A DNA stretch of 21,249 bases, from the IMG/VR virus record IMGVR_UViG_3300028025_002844, positions 1 through 21,249 of that record; one strand, given 5' to 3'. A program made the position numbers and the translations under genes. Within the stretch, counting starts at the first letter, position 1; every line of letters begins with the position of its first letter. The notes below the pieces were generated by a model. It had not been told where the DNA came from and made no database searches. It was given only the letters and a program-made list of their open reading frames with translations. Positions 12,015-20,483 of the stretch are shown one piece after another. The stretch is from a virus.

Positions 12015-14231
12015 TTATCCGCAATGTAAAGTTACCGCTATTAAATAACTTCCGTCTGCGTATGTTTCAATTTTATTAGTTGAAACAACTTTTGCAATAG
12101 TTGAAGAACGCATAATATCGTCTGATTGAACTTTTGCAGTTCCGTCGCCATTACTTTGTAACAAATCGCCCATTGAAACAATTTCATCTTTATTAACTCT
12201 AATATATGAAGCACCTAAAGCTGCAACAAGCATATCATTAAATTCATCTGAATTATCCCAATCTAAAAATATTCCATATACGTTTTTGGATTCAATCGTG
12301 TCGCTAATTTTTACTTTTGCAAGTCTATCATTTGTTTCGCCTTCCCACTCGCAAAGTTCATCAATAGTTTCTAAAATAGTTCCTTTTAATACTTCAGGTT
12401 TATCATTATCTTTAAATTGTGAATAGTGACTTCCCATAAATGAATTATAGGAAACAATAGTAGATGCTATTGATATTGAACCTTGAACTGCATTTGATGA
12501 ATCAAAAAATCCAACTAAACCTTGAGAAAGAAATAATCCTTTTACACCTATTGGATAAGGTGCGTTTTGGTCAGCTGCAACTACTAATATTGCATTTGGC
12601 GGTGAACCTGTTTGACCACCTAATTGAAATTGACCTGTTGTTGTATTATCTGTACCTTTTATAATTCTTCCATTTTGGTCTAATACCATTACAGTCGTTA
12701 ATGTACTACTCTGTAAAGTTTTAAAAGTTAAAATACCACCCGTACCCGCAAATTTTGCTCCTTGTATTTGTGCTTTTATAGCACCTATATCTGCTTTAAA
12801 ATTTAAAAAAGAATCACCACCACCATTATCACCTGATAAATTTAAAGTAGCGTTTGTTGTATTATTACCAATATCAACATTAGGAGCAATTAATAAAATT
12901 TTAGAAGGCGCACTTGTTCTTGGATATAAAACTAAATCACCATTATTACCATTAAATGCAGAAGTTGACATTCCAATATAACCCGCGGTTTGACCTGTTA
13001 TTGTTGCAGTTATATCTTGAAACCTTAAAGGTATTGTGTTACCTGTTCCTTCAAAGCTTAACATACCATTTGAAGCTAATGTTAATGAAGCTGTGTTATT
13101 ATTTACAAATTGTATTGAATTAGGAAAAGTTGCGTGTGTTGCTCCATAAATAATAGCGTAAGTTGAAGTTCCTGAATTTCCTAATAATAATCTTCCCGTT
13201 GTAGTTCCTCCAATTATTCTACTATCCGCATTTGAAAGTGTTATTGCAATAATATCATTAAATGTAGCATTTGCACCAATTAATGAAGTTGCCAAACTAA
13301 TTGCACCTGTCGAACGCGTAATTGTAATTGGTGTTGCTAATAAAGCACCTGCGTCTGTGTATGTTCTTAAAAAGAAATTTGCACCTGCATTTGAACCTGA
13401 TTCAGTTCCACTTACTTCAATATTTATTCTTGCACTATTGTCTGAACGAAAACTAATTGATTTTGCAATTGAAATGTCAGCGTCTAAGTTAGCAATTAAA
13501 GCACTTGCACCGCCGTCAATATGAAGTTTTGTTGTTGGGTTTGCAATACCAATTCCAAATTCCCCTGTTTGTAAAACTGAAACTAATTCAGAAGTATTTG
13601 CTTCGCTATAAATACGGAATCTATGGTCAGACTGAACATTTCCAATTGACCATTTATTAGTACCTGCACTTGCAAAACCTAAAAATGCGTTATTAGTTGA
13701 AGTTCCGTTTACACGACCAATAATCCCAGAGCCAAATACATCTAAAGCAGTAGTAGGTAGTTTAGTTCCTATACCTAATCTATTGTTTGTGTCATCCCAA
13801 AAAAAGTTATCATTGTCTTGACTTAATGCACCTGAAGCACCTATAAAAGCTACTGAGCCTTGTGTCAATGCAGTAGTAATAGTTAATGTAGCTACTGAAC
13901 CAACTAATGAAATAGTTCCATCAAATCCATTCGCATCACTAAATACCAATGAAGTTACAATGTTCGGTGAAAGTTCTGCATAGGCATTTAAACTTGTATC
14001 CCAACGATATAAAATATTTGTATCAGTTGCTATATAAATTGTATCAGCAACGCCTACTAAAGGGAAAGATGCAAGGCTTGGATATTCTTCAACTGTTCCC
14101 GTAAATAAAGACGCCATTTGTGAAAGCGTAATCTTTTTACTTATCCCTGTCGTAGGATCACCTATGATTGTTAAATCAGAAAGCGCGGGCGTTAATTCCG
14201 TTGCTAATTGGTTTATTTTTTTTGATTCCAT
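12015..14231 (-). CDS. Tail fibre / appendage protein with C-terminal trimer-type domain
   Basis: A 738-residue structural protein. The N-terminal ~60 residues (K-I-N-Q-L-A-x-E-L, then I-G-D-P-T-T-G) are of the kind that attach fibres to the tail. Long Thr/Ser/Asn/Gly-rich regions follow, with repeats of the type L-G-I-G-T-x-x-P-T-x-x-L-D-V (near 150-165 and 228-240), typical of beta-structured fibres. The last ~125 residues carry G-D-L-L-Q-S-N-G-D-G-T-A-K-V-Q and end V-T-L-H-C-G, resembling C-terminal domains that fold and sometimes cleave themselves off phage fibres. It likely binds the host surface. Its start overlaps the previous stop by one base (TAATG). Confidence 0.8.
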   Translation of the reverse strand: MESKKINQLATELTPALSDLTIIGDPTTGISKKITLSQMASLFTGTVEEYPSLASFPLVGVADTIYIATDTNILYRWDTSLNAYAELSPNIVTSLVFSDANGFDGTISLVGSVATLTITTALTQGSVAFIGASGALSQDNDNFFWDDTNNRLGIGTKLPTTALDVFGSGIIGRVNGTSTNNAFLGFASAGTNKWSIGNVQSDHRFRIYSEANTSELVSVLQTGEFGIGIANPTTKLHIDGGASALIANLDADISIAKSISFRSDNSARINIEVSGTESGSNAGANFFLRTYTDAGALLATPITITRSTGAISLATSLIGANATFNDIIAITLSNADSRIIGGTTTGRLLLGNSGTSTYAIIYGATHATFPNSIQFVNNNTASLTLASNGMLSFEGTGNTIPLRFQDITATITGQTAGYIGMSTSAFNGNNGDLVLYPRTSAPSKILLIAPNVDIGNNTTNATLNLSGDNGGGDSFLNFKADIGAIKAQIQGAKFAGTGGILTFKTLQSSTLTTVMVLDQNGRIIKGTDNTTTGQFQLGGQTGSPPNAILVVAADQNAPYPIGVKGLFLSQGLVGFFDSSNAVQGSISIASTIVSYNSFMGSHYSQFKDNDKPEVLKGTILETIDELCEWEGETNDRLAKVKISDTIESKNVYGIFLDWDNSDEFNDMLVAALGASYIRVNKDEIVSMGDLLQSNGDGTAKVQSDDIMRSSTIAKVVSTNKIETYADGSYLIAVTLHCG

Positions 14232-14680
14232 TAATAATTATAATTTGAAGGTACTTGACACCTATTGTTAATAAAAGGAACGCTTAGTGTAGCATCTAAT
14301 TTTACCCCTGCTAATAAATCCGGATCACTTTCTGTATAAAAAGTAACAGGAAGGTTTTGACTTAATGTCCACGTTACGATCGAATAATCTTCAGGGTATC
14401 TTAATTGCGCGACAATATCACCCGCCACCTGTGTCATATCTGATAAAACTTCTGTTTCATTAGTTTCTTCCATTAGCATACGATCCATAAAATAAAGACT
14501 AAAAGAATATGCTATTTCTTTAGGACCAACATTTGCGCCTGTTAAAGTAAAGAACATTGCAGGGTAAGTTACCTCACCATTACTTAATCTTTCCCAAACA
14601 TCACCAAAATAAACAAAATTAATTTGTTCGTGGGCGTTGCCTATCGTTGTTAGTTCTTTGACTATTTGGTTTAATGTCAT
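14231..14680 (-). CDS. Tail completion / head-tail joining-like protein
   Basis: A 149-residue protein with an opening helix (M-T-L-N-Q-I-V-K-E-L) and strand-rich body: V-T-Y-P-A-M-F-F-T-L, Y-S-F-S-L-Y-F-M-D-R and a late V-K-L-D-A-T-L-S-V-P-F segment. This layout is familiar from Bacteroidota phages, where the gene lies between the head-tail connector and tail genes, as here. It resembles tail-terminator or completion proteins by shape and position, not by a known catalytic motif. Confidence 0.6.
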   Translation of the reverse strand: MTLNQIVKELTTIGNAHEQINFVYFGDVWERLSNGEVTYPAMFFTLTGANVGPKEIAYSFSLYFMDRMLMEETNETEVLSDMTQVAGDIVAQLRYPEDYSIVTWTLSQNLPVTFYTESDPDLLAGVKLDATLSVPFINNRCQVPSNYNY

Positions 14681-14747
14681 TCTTTTTTGCTTTTTCCAAA
14701 TAAACCTTAAGTTTAGTTTGGTTTTTAATTGTTACTTGTTTACTCAT
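14619..14747 (-). CDS. Possible small basic ORF, 42 aa (low confidence)
   Basis: An ATG at 14745-14747, two bases past the stop of the connector gene, opens a 42-codon frame (M-S-K-Q-V-T-I-K-N-Q) that overlaps the next gene by 62 nt in another frame. It explains the otherwise empty 69-nt gap and is Lys/Asn/Arg-rich. The long overlap and its unremarkable tail (R-Q-R-P-R-T-N) make chance about as likely; it could be the stump of a lost neck gene. Confidence 0.3.
   Translation of the reverse strand: MSKQVTIKNQTKLKVYLEKAKKNDIKPNSQRTNNDRQRPRTN
14696..14721. repeat. Imperfect inverted repeat between connector and tail-completion genes
   Basis: CCAAATAAAC and TTTAGTTTGG flank a central CTTAAG, giving a nine-pair stem with a bulge on each side. 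A T-run follows on the plus strand only, so it would act as a terminator for plus-strand transcripts; no plus-strand gene is present. It may instead shape the minus-strand mRNA. Confidence 0.4.
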
Positions 14748-14749
14748 AT

Positions 14750-15343
14750 TTAGCAGCAACCAATATTACCTTGATACCTTTCTTCAAATGTTTTCTTGTG
14801 CTTGCCTTCGTAATCATCATTACAACAGGCATCACCTAACCACATTGAAACCGTGTACCCTTCGTTATCCGGCTTAATTGAATCAATGCCGCTACCAAAG
14901 TTTAAATAATTAGGATATAAAGCGTTATTTTGTTTTAAGTATTTAATAAGTCTTTGCTTATAAAATTCTGCCCTTGCTCTGTATCTATTTGCTACGTCAA
15001 TCATATCCTGCATAGAAGGGTTTTCTTGATTCTCACCCGACTTTCTAATCAATCCTTTATTATAGAATTGATAAGATAATCCTTGCGGTAATTCAGACAT
15101 TACGAAATAAATTAAACAATCTACAATGTAATCATCTAATAAAGTCGTTTGTAAATTTGTATATGTATTGCTATCAACTGCCGTTTGTAATTCGTTATAA
15201 AGCGCTGATCCTAAAGCTGGCAAAATGTACATATCCTGCGCCGTTTTAATTTCAGGCAAAACTAATTTTTCATCTACGTTTGCGTGCAGTCCTGTTCTAT
15301 CCTTAATAGATTGAACTGATATAAATAATGTGTTCTTGCTCAT
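14750..15343 (-). CDS. Head-tail connector (gp6-like)
   Basis: A 197-residue mostly helical protein. The segment L-P-E-I-K-T-A-Q-D-M-Y-I-L-P-A-L-G (about 27-43), helices with L-L-D-D-Y-I-V-D-C-L-I-Y-F, and a long helix A-N-R-Y-R-A-R-A-E-F-Y fit the DUF6712/gp6-like connector family, which forms a ring under the portal. The C-terminal 40 residues hold four cysteines (D-A-C-C-N and I-G-C-C), unusual for this fold and perhaps metal-binding. It lies one base after the portal gene, the expected place for a connector. Confidence 0.7.
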   Translation of the reverse strand: MSKNTLFISVQSIKDRTGLHANVDEKLVLPEIKTAQDMYILPALGSALYNELQTAVDSNTYTNLQTTLLDDYIVDCLIYFVMSELPQGLSYQFYNKGLIRKSGENQENPSMQDMIDVANRYRARAEFYKQRLIKYLKQNNALYPNYLNFGSGIDSIKPDNEGYTVSMWLGDACCNDDYEGKHKKTFEERYQGNIGCC

Positions 15344-15344
15344 T

Positions 15345-17120
15345 CTATTTTCTTGTTACTATGTTTGAAATCCATTCGTGCCTACAACTTGGGGAATGAT
15401 TGCCGTCCGGTTCTGTATACCAACCGCCACCACGATCGAATACAGAATAACCTAAGCGCGCACTAATTGTTTCTATTTCTGAACGGCTATACATCTTACC
15501 TGCCTCTAATAAATATTTACAAAAAGGTCGGCTTGTATCTATATCTGCTTTACTAAATCCTTCTTTCCATTCGTAAGAATAGCGGATTAATAATTCCTTT
15601 GTTTGTGGTTTAATCTTTACTAAAATATCCCCTAAAGGCGCGGTTAAAATATGCTCTGTAATTATATTCTCATCGTAGCCTTCGCCGATTGCGTATTCCT
15701 TTACCTCTACATAGCCATTCTCAATTAAAGTTTTTATAACTTGATTAATAGTATCTATATTTTGATCAAGGGTAGTAGCTAATACTTCCGGCGTTATTCT
15801 TTTATCCTTAGACATTAAGTCAAGAACATTAGCCTGTAATTGGCTTACCTCTGCAAACATCTGATATTCTAAATCGTCATTAAAGCGCTTTCTTTGCCTC
15901 CAAATATTAAAACCATCCTTAGCCTCACCGAACTCGAAAAACACGCTAAAATCGTCTTTAAACTGCGCTTGTTGAGCAACGGGCTGATATTTAGTCATAT
16001 CGATCCCCGCCTTTTCAAGTAACCACTCTTTTGGCGCTATTTCTTTTAATAGGTTTTCAGTAAATTCGAACCCGATCGGCTCTGTTGGAATAATGCTTAA
16101 TTCAGGTTCTGCTATCCCTCTAAATTTAGCAAGCATATTAAATACACTTTCAAGGTGCATTTGCTTACTATTTACATAAGTATTCTTAAATATTTCATAT
16201 CCGTCACGCATTTCGGAACGGCTGCCTAATTTACCCGCCTCTGCAATACCAAAGATTGACGGCGTAGTAATTTGATGCCCGCTAAATATATTAGTTTGAA
16301 TTAAAGAATCAACGCGCCCGAAATCCTCTTTTGTAATATCTGAAGTTCCTAAATCGTCAACTATTGGTTTTCTTTGGCTATCATTTACGAAAGCTAAAAT
16401 AAACTTCTTGCCATCCGATCCGCTAAATCTATTTGTAAATCTTTTCTCAATATTACGTTTTTCTTCATCTGAAGGTTCGCCATTTGGAAGGGTAATTAAC
16501 TTACTCGCGCTAAATCCTGTTTGCGCATTTCCTAAAACGTGCTTAGAAACTTCAATATCTGATTCGATATAATTAAGCGCACCAAAGTAACCAGGCAAAG
16601 AATAGTAACCCATATTCGGGCGATATTCTTTAACATAAAGGATTTGCTTGCCAACGGGATTAGCCGGATTAAAAGCGCCGTAAACCATAGGCTTTTCGTT
16701 TCTATCATTCCATTCCTCTTTATACCAAAATTGCGTATTATCTTTATTAGTACGAACCTTTGTATAATCACAATGCCATATTTCAGCTAATTGCTTAGTA
16801 ACTGACCAAATTATTTCTAAATAATAGCCGCCAAATAATTCAGCATCTAAAGATACTTTACGCGTTAAATCTTCAAGGCTTTCCATTCGGTTAACCTTCT
16901 TAATAAAGGTTTCTGCTTCAGGGCTTCCTTTCCATCCGTTCGCGCTAATATAATGCACCTTGCTTTTAATAATAGCGTTATGCTTTGCTGACTTATTAAA
17001 AAGGTCAACTAAATAATTAGGATAATCGTTGCGGTCGCCATACTGAATATATCCTTCGCCCTTCTTTTCTTTAAATTCAGGCTGCTTAGCTTCCGCAAAT
17101 GTTAATACTCTTAAATCCAT
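15345..17120 (-). CDS. Portal protein with C-terminal winged-helix and Cys/His domain
   Basis: A 591-residue portal of the head vertex, the channel for DNA packaging. Residues ~24-130 show the portal pattern: Y-G-D-R-N-D-Y-P-N-Y-L, N-A-I-I-K-S-K-V-H-Y-I, A-E-L-F-G-G-Y-Y-L-E-I and E-I-W-H-C-D-Y-T-K-V-R. Residues ~270-330 form the stem-helix region (I-T-T-P-S-I-F-G-I). After ~400 the protein is longer than a usual portal: residues ~428-475 look like a winged helix (R-I-T-P-E-V-L-A-T-T-L, then I-E-N-G-Y-V-E-V), and 520-591 carry R-P-F-C-K, F-D-R-G-G-G-W-Y-T and S-C-R-H-E-W, a pattern known from other phage head proteins. The start shares one base with the previous stop. Confidence 0.8.
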   Translation of the reverse strand: MDLRVLTFAEAKQPEFKEKKGEGYIQYGDRNDYPNYLVDLFNKSAKHNAIIKSKVHYISANGWKGSPEAETFIKKVNRMESLEDLTRKVSLDAELFGGYYLEIIWSVTKQLAEIWHCDYTKVRTNKDNTQFWYKEEWNDRNEKPMVYGAFNPANPVGKQILYVKEYRPNMGYYSLPGYFGALNYIESDIEVSKHVLGNAQTGFSASKLITLPNGEPSDEEKRNIEKRFTNRFSGSDGKKFILAFVNDSQRKPIVDDLGTSDITKEDFGRVDSLIQTNIFSGHQITTPSIFGIAEAGKLGSRSEMRDGYEIFKNTYVNSKQMHLESVFNMLAKFRGIAEPELSIIPTEPIGFEFTENLLKEIAPKEWLLEKAGIDMTKYQPVAQQAQFKDDFSVFFEFGEAKDGFNIWRQRKRFNDDLEYQMFAEVSQLQANVLDLMSKDKRITPEVLATTLDQNIDTINQVIKTLIENGYVEVKEYAIGEGYDENIITEHILTAPLGDILVKIKPQTKELLIRYSYEWKEGFSKADIDTSRPFCKYLLEAGKMYSRSEIETISARLGYSVFDRGGGWYTEPDGNHSPSCRHEWISNIVTRK

Positions 17121-17494
17121 TATTGTCTTATTTTATAAGTGTCTGTTGTTGAATATTCAGTAAACGCAAAAGGTATACCGACTAATTCCATTATTCCTGA
17201 TTCGATCATATTTAATCCGGCAGGATTTGTATTCGTAGTACTTGCCTGTTCATAAACCTCATAATCGTATTGACCATTTAAGGAACTACCAAAATTAGTA
17301 TTCGTAACAATACTAAATTCATTGTACCTATCCTTGTACAAACTTATATCGGTAGCGTTTAACATAACAAACTTTACCTCTGTATTCGCGCTTCTATTTG
17401 TAAAGACAAATAAATAGTTTGGATTAGTTAGTAACTGCTTTTCAGTTAATGTTAAAATAATACTTTGGGTTTGTCCCTTTGTTAACCTGATCAT
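17120..17494 (-). CDS. Conserved structural protein (small beta protein)
   Basis: A 124-residue protein starting M-I-R-L-T-K-G-Q-T-Q-S. It is strand-rich, with F-V-F-T-N-R-S, Y-N-E-F-S-I-V and Y-D-Y-E-V-Y-E-Q, and ends E-Y-S-T-T-D-T-Y-K-I-R. I recall close relatives in many Bacteroidota phages next to virion genes, with no assigned role; a neck, stopper or tail-associated protein is likely. A TTG at 17539 and an ATG at 17530 lie upstream in frame, but the family start matches 17494. The transcript leader is over 100 nt and begins after a strong terminator, and no clear promoter was found. Confidence 0.7.
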   Translation of the reverse strand: MIRLTKGQTQSIILTLTEKQLLTNPNYLFVFTNRSANTEVKFVMLNATDISLYKDRYNEFSIVTNTNFGSSLNGQYDYEVYEQASTTNTNPAGLNMIESGIMELVGIPFAFTEYSTTDTYKIRQ

Positions 17495-17607
17495 ATTAGT
17501 ATATAGAGAAAATAGCAATTTGTTGCACATAGTAGACAAATAACGCTAATATGTTAAGTTTTAGCTTTACTTTATTATAATATTGTCAAGTTATAACATT
17601 ACTTTAT

Positions 17608-17640
17608 AAAAAAACCGCCGACCAAATTAATGACCGGCGG
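17608..17640 (-). terminator. Strong intrinsic terminator after tail-tube-like gene
   Basis: On the minus strand CCGCCGGUC pairs with GGUCGGCGG (nine pairs, two of them G-U) around an eight-base loop, and the stem runs directly into seven T. It lies 29 nt after the stop of the 17669-18190 gene. Confidence 0.9.
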
Positions 17641-17668
17641 CAAACCTATAAACCTATGAAAAACAAAC

Positions 17669-18190
17669 TTATGAACCAGGTGTTTCCAAAACAGAATAAA
17701 CTGATTGGTTAACGCTTGGTGCTAATGCAGGTTCAGAACCCGTAAAGGTTAAAGTGAAACCACTTCTATCGCCTTGTGCAGTACCTGTTGAAGCTGCGTT
17801 TGCAGTCAAATCAATACCACGTGTTTTTCCTAAATACCAATAGATTCCGTTGCTATCTTTTACAACCGCAACTAAGCTATTTTGTGCTAACAAAAGTAAT
17901 TCATTTCTTGTGTTAGTTTGTAGTTTGTTTAAAACTATTTGTAATTCCTGACCATAGAACACTGTTCCGTTTGCTACGGATGCAGTCATTGTTTGGTTAA
18001 ACATTGAAGTATCTTTCACTAAAGCATATTTCCAAAAACGTTTTCCTGCAGCCTTAGTTAAAGCAGTAATTACACCGCTTGCTTCAGTTGAAGTAGTTAC
18101 GTTTGCAGCCTCAGTAAAATAAACCTCAACGATTCCACCTAAACTATCACGGCAGTCTAAAGTGTATCCTTGTGTTAATGCGCACGCCAT
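17669..18190 (-). CDS. Major tail (tube)-like structural protein
   Basis: A 173-residue protein. It opens M-A-C-A-L-T-Q-G-Y-T-L-D-C-R-D-S-L-G-G and has strand-rich regions (I-V-E-V-Y-F-T-E, V-F-Y-G-Q-E-L-Q-I-V-L-N-K) and a T-F-T-G-S-E-P motif near the end. This sequence type is familiar from Bacteroidota siphophages, placed near the capsid gene, and its size fits a tail tube subunit; that role is inferred. It is flanked by intrinsic terminators on both sides, so it is transcribed as a short unit or by readthrough from the capsid gene, consistent with a product needed in many copies. Confidence 0.65.
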   Translation of the reverse strand: MACALTQGYTLDCRDSLGGIVEVYFTEAANVTTSTEASGVITALTKAAGKRFWKYALVKDTSMFNQTMTASVANGTVFYGQELQIVLNKLQTNTRNELLLLAQNSLVAVVKDSNGIYWYLGKTRGIDLTANAASTGTAQGDRSGFTLTFTGSEPALAPSVNQSVYSVLETPGS

Positions 18191-18212
18191 TGTTAATTAA
18201 TTTAATATTTTT

Positions 18213-18241
18213 AAAAAAAGGGGTGTATATTTCAACACCCC
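18213..18241 (-). terminator. Intrinsic terminator after major capsid gene
   Basis: GGGGTGT and ACACCCC form a perfect seven-pair stem around an eight-base loop, followed by seven T on the minus strand. It starts 7 nt after the capsid stop. Confidence 0.9.
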
Positions 18242-18247
18242 GTATAA

Positions 18248-19201
18248 TTATGCTAAGATAAACTTAACGATCTCATCAGGGAACGCTACGTTTACACCCA
18301 TTTTGAATTCAGATACAAAACGAACTTGATCAGCTTCTTTTGCATAGAAAATTTCAAACTTTTCTTCTTCGTTCAATAAATCTGTTCCTAAGAACAAGTT
18401 GCTTAAACGCATTGCATAAACTTTATTAGTTCCGTTTAAACCTTGTAAAGCTACAACCTTAATAGGAGTGCCCGGCAAGATAAATTCACTATCCGCTTTC
18501 ACGTCAATAGAATAATGGAATTGATTTGCGTTCTTTAATGCAATAGTGTAAGTTCTGAAAGTATCTTGACCACAGAAGATAGTCATATCGTCAGCAGCAA
18601 CTACTTGCGCAGGGATTGCAGCGTATACACCATCAAAAATGCTGATTACGTTTGCAGCAGTAATTGTACTCAAAGGCGCACCACTAATATAAGTAGAAGC
18701 ATTTGCAGCAACAACACCTGAAGCAGCACCGATCAATTTTACTAATCCGTCAAACTTATTTAAGTTTACGTTTACACTTGAAGTATCACCCTGCCATAAA
18801 GCAGTTTCTAATTGAGCAGCAATAGTCTTCGCTTTCTTATCAGCAAACTCTTGCTCAAAAGGAATAGAATCATACATTGATCCTGTAGGTAATGCTTTTT
18901 GTAAATACTTCGCTTCTAAGTCTTTAGGACAAAGTGCTTCGTTTACTTTAATCTTACCAACTGTTACTGTTCTTTGAGTAAAAGTTGTTGAACCTGATGC
19001 AGTAAATCCGCAGCTTCCGCCTGCTTGAAATATTGCGTCTGTGTCCATAATGTTAATCGTTTCAGCTGACTTTACGCCAACCATAACGTTACCTGCGCTC
19101 TTAATTAAAGATGCAGTCTTTGCGCCTAATACAGAATCAGTTACCAATAAGGCTTCATTTTGCTCTGTGTATGCGGCTAATGCGTCTACGTTAAATGCCA
19201 T
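18248..19201 (-). CDS. Major capsid protein (HK97-like)
   Basis: A 317-residue protein of typical length for an HK97-fold capsid subunit without a long scaffold arm. It has a helical N-terminus (T-E-Q-N-E-A-L-L-V-T-D), a glycine/serine-rich E-loop-like stretch near 60-75 (A-G-G-S-C-G-F-T), a central helix with K-K-A-K-T-I-A-A-Q-L-E-T-A-L-W, and a strand-rich A-domain end (V-R-F-V-S-E-F-K-M-G-V-N-V-A-F-P). Position right after the scaffold-like gene and a terminator right after its stop fit a highly expressed capsid. Fold class is from pattern and context; HK97 identity is not proven. Confidence 0.82.
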   Translation of the reverse strand: MAFNVDALAAYTEQNEALLVTDSVLGAKTASLIKSAGNVMVGVKSAETINIMDTDAIFQAGGSCGFTASGSTTFTQRTVTVGKIKVNEALCPKDLEAKYLQKALPTGSMYDSIPFEQEFADKKAKTIAAQLETALWQGDTSSVNVNLNKFDGLVKLIGAASGVVAANASTYISGAPLSTITAANVISIFDGVYAAIPAQVVAADDMTIFCGQDTFRTYTIALKNANQFHYSIDVKADSEFILPGTPIKVVALQGLNGTNKVYAMRLSNLFLGTDLLNEEEKFEIFYAKEADQVRFVSEFKMGVNVAFPDEIVKFILA

Positions 19202-19206
19202 TTTTA

Positions 19207-19818
19207 TTAATTTTTAGTGTTTAAAATTGCTTGTCTATATTTCTCTAATCTTTGACCTTTAATATCACTTGTATTTACAAATGAATTAAAACTATTTGGC
19301 TTTTGAATTGGATCTTCGCTTGGAGTATTTGAAAGTGCTTCGATTAATTCAGCTACTTGTGCAAACCCTTGCTTAACTTTATTTTCTAATTCCAAAACTT
19401 TTACATCAGATGCGTTTTTAGCTTCAACTAATTCGGCAATTTTTGCTTCAAATTGTTCTGCCATTTCAGCCATCTTTTTGTCTTCTTCTTTTTTAGCTTC
19501 AACCTCTGTATCTACTTCGGGTGTTGCTACTACTTCTTTACTTTCGATTTCAACGATAATTCCGTTTTCATCTAAGGTAATTTCTGTGCCGTCCATTAAT
19601 TCGTGATCCCCTGCAGGTGCAGGCTGACCTTCGATAGTAACAGAACCGCCAATTTCCAAAGCTGAAATCTCAACCTTAGTTCCGTCCATTAAAGAATATT
19701 CAGCCATCTCAACCTTAGTTTCATCAACCTTAGTTTCTTCAGCTTGCACTTCCTCAACAGGCGCAGCGTTGTCCTCAAACAAAGCCTTAATTTTTAAAAT
19801 TGCTTCCTGTGCGTTCAT
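19207..19818 (-). CDS. Scaffold-like capsid assembly protein
   Basis: A 203-residue acidic protein. Residues ~43-90 contain two copies of an L-M-D-G-T-x-(V/I) strand motif around a G-Q-P-A-P-A-G-D-H turn, a small beta module that I recall in scaffold-type proteins of Bacteroidota phages. Residues ~100-165 form a long charged coiled coil (E-A-K-K-E-E-D-K-K-M-A-E-M-A), the hallmark of scaffolds. The last 25 residues carry a basic helix (R-L-E-K-Y-R-Q-A-I-L), suited to bind the capsid interior. It lies between the protease candidate and the capsid gene, the usual scaffold position. Confidence 0.7.
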   Translation of the reverse strand: MNAQEAILKIKALFEDNAAPVEEVQAEETKVDETKVEMAEYSLMDGTKVEISALEIGGSVTIEGQPAPAGDHELMDGTEITLDENGIIVEIESKEVVATPEVDTEVEAKKEEDKKMAEMAEQFEAKIAELVEAKNASDVKVLELENKVKQGFAQVAELIEALSNTPSEDPIQKPNSFNSFVNTSDIKGQRLEKYRQAILNTKN

Positions 19819-19855
19819 ACTTTTTTTATTATATAGTTAAAAAATGAAATGTTTA

Positions 19856-20449
19856 TCACTTAACTTGTGATAATATTTTTTTAATAGCATCTACCATAGA
19901 CGCAACCTTATTTACTTCCTTAGGTTTGTAGTTAAATAATCCCTCAACGCTAAAGCCCATAATATCACCATTCTTTACTTTCGCCCACGCATCTTCATTA
20001 TCTACGATCATAGAACCAAACCAACTACCTACCGGAGCATCTTCAAATCCTTTCATTGGCATAATACCACGCGAAGGATCGGAAATAAAACTTTCAAATA
20101 ATGTAACGCCTTCGAATTGCATATTTGAATTATGCATTAAATTGACGTTACTTTGGAATCCTTTTTTAAAAAACTTTTGTACAATTTTAAGAATAGTATC
20201 CGCACTAAAAGCCACATAATAGTCGCCATAAGTAGCATCACTCCTAAAAATAGGCGTATCAGCCAACATAATAGCGCCCGAAATAATACGACGATCTTCA
20301 TTTGTAACTTCAAATTTTTGGCTTTTATTAAATGCGTTCCAATTCTTTTGAATTGCAGGACGATCTACTAATGCAATAAAGTCGACTTGTGAATCGTCTT
20401 CTATATTATCAGTAATGTCTAACATATATATTGGTAATTCTGTATTCAT
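19856..20449 (-). CDS. XkdF-like prohead protease candidate
   Basis: A 197-residue protein resembling the Phage_XkdF family of putative head serine proteases. Recognisable parts are V-D-F-I-A-L-V-D-R-P-A-I (about 23-34), V-N-L-M-H-N-S (about 102-108), G-S-W-F-G-S-M-I-V-D-N-E-D-A-W (near 141-155) and G-D-I-M-G-F-S-V-E-G-L-F. H106 and the serine in G-F-S-V-E-G are candidates for the catalytic pair. It should cut the scaffold and capsid precursor during head maturation. The next gene is the scaffold-like protein, then capsid, the normal protease-scaffold-capsid order. Proteolytic activity is not established for all XkdF relatives. Confidence 0.75.
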   Translation of the reverse strand: MNTELPIYMLDITDNIEDDSQVDFIALVDRPAIQKNWNAFNKSQKFEVTNEDRRIISGAIMLADTPIFRSDATYGDYYVAFSADTILKIVQKFFKKGFQSNVNLMHNSNMQFEGVTLFESFISDPSRGIMPMKGFEDAPVGSWFGSMIVDNEDAWAKVKNGDIMGFSVEGLFNYKPKEVNKVASMVDAIKKILSQVK

Positions 20450-20483
20450 ATCCTTAAATAGTTTTTATTTATATATTTATCGT

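Noticed and set aside
12464-12664. Plus-strand open frames (also near 1032, 2954, 3491, 7596, 20153 and 20415)
   Set aside because: They lie inside strongly supported minus-strand genes in another frame, have no family features and odd composition; they are shadows of the real genes.
12400-13900. Apparently lower CG dinucleotide content in the tail-fibre gene, hinting at recent transfer
   Set aside because: A rough count by eye over short stretches is not enough to separate it from protein composition effects (Thr/Asn/Ser-rich repeats).
17583-17588. TTGACA hexamer after the terminator at 17608-17640, as a -35 box
   Set aside because: No -10 box at 16-18 nt and no TAnnTTTG at the right spacing, so it is not called as a promoter.
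17641-17710. Plus-strand AACCTATG followed by a short frame
   Set aside because: The frame is only 18 codons and the motif occurs on the strand that carries no genes; probably coincidence.
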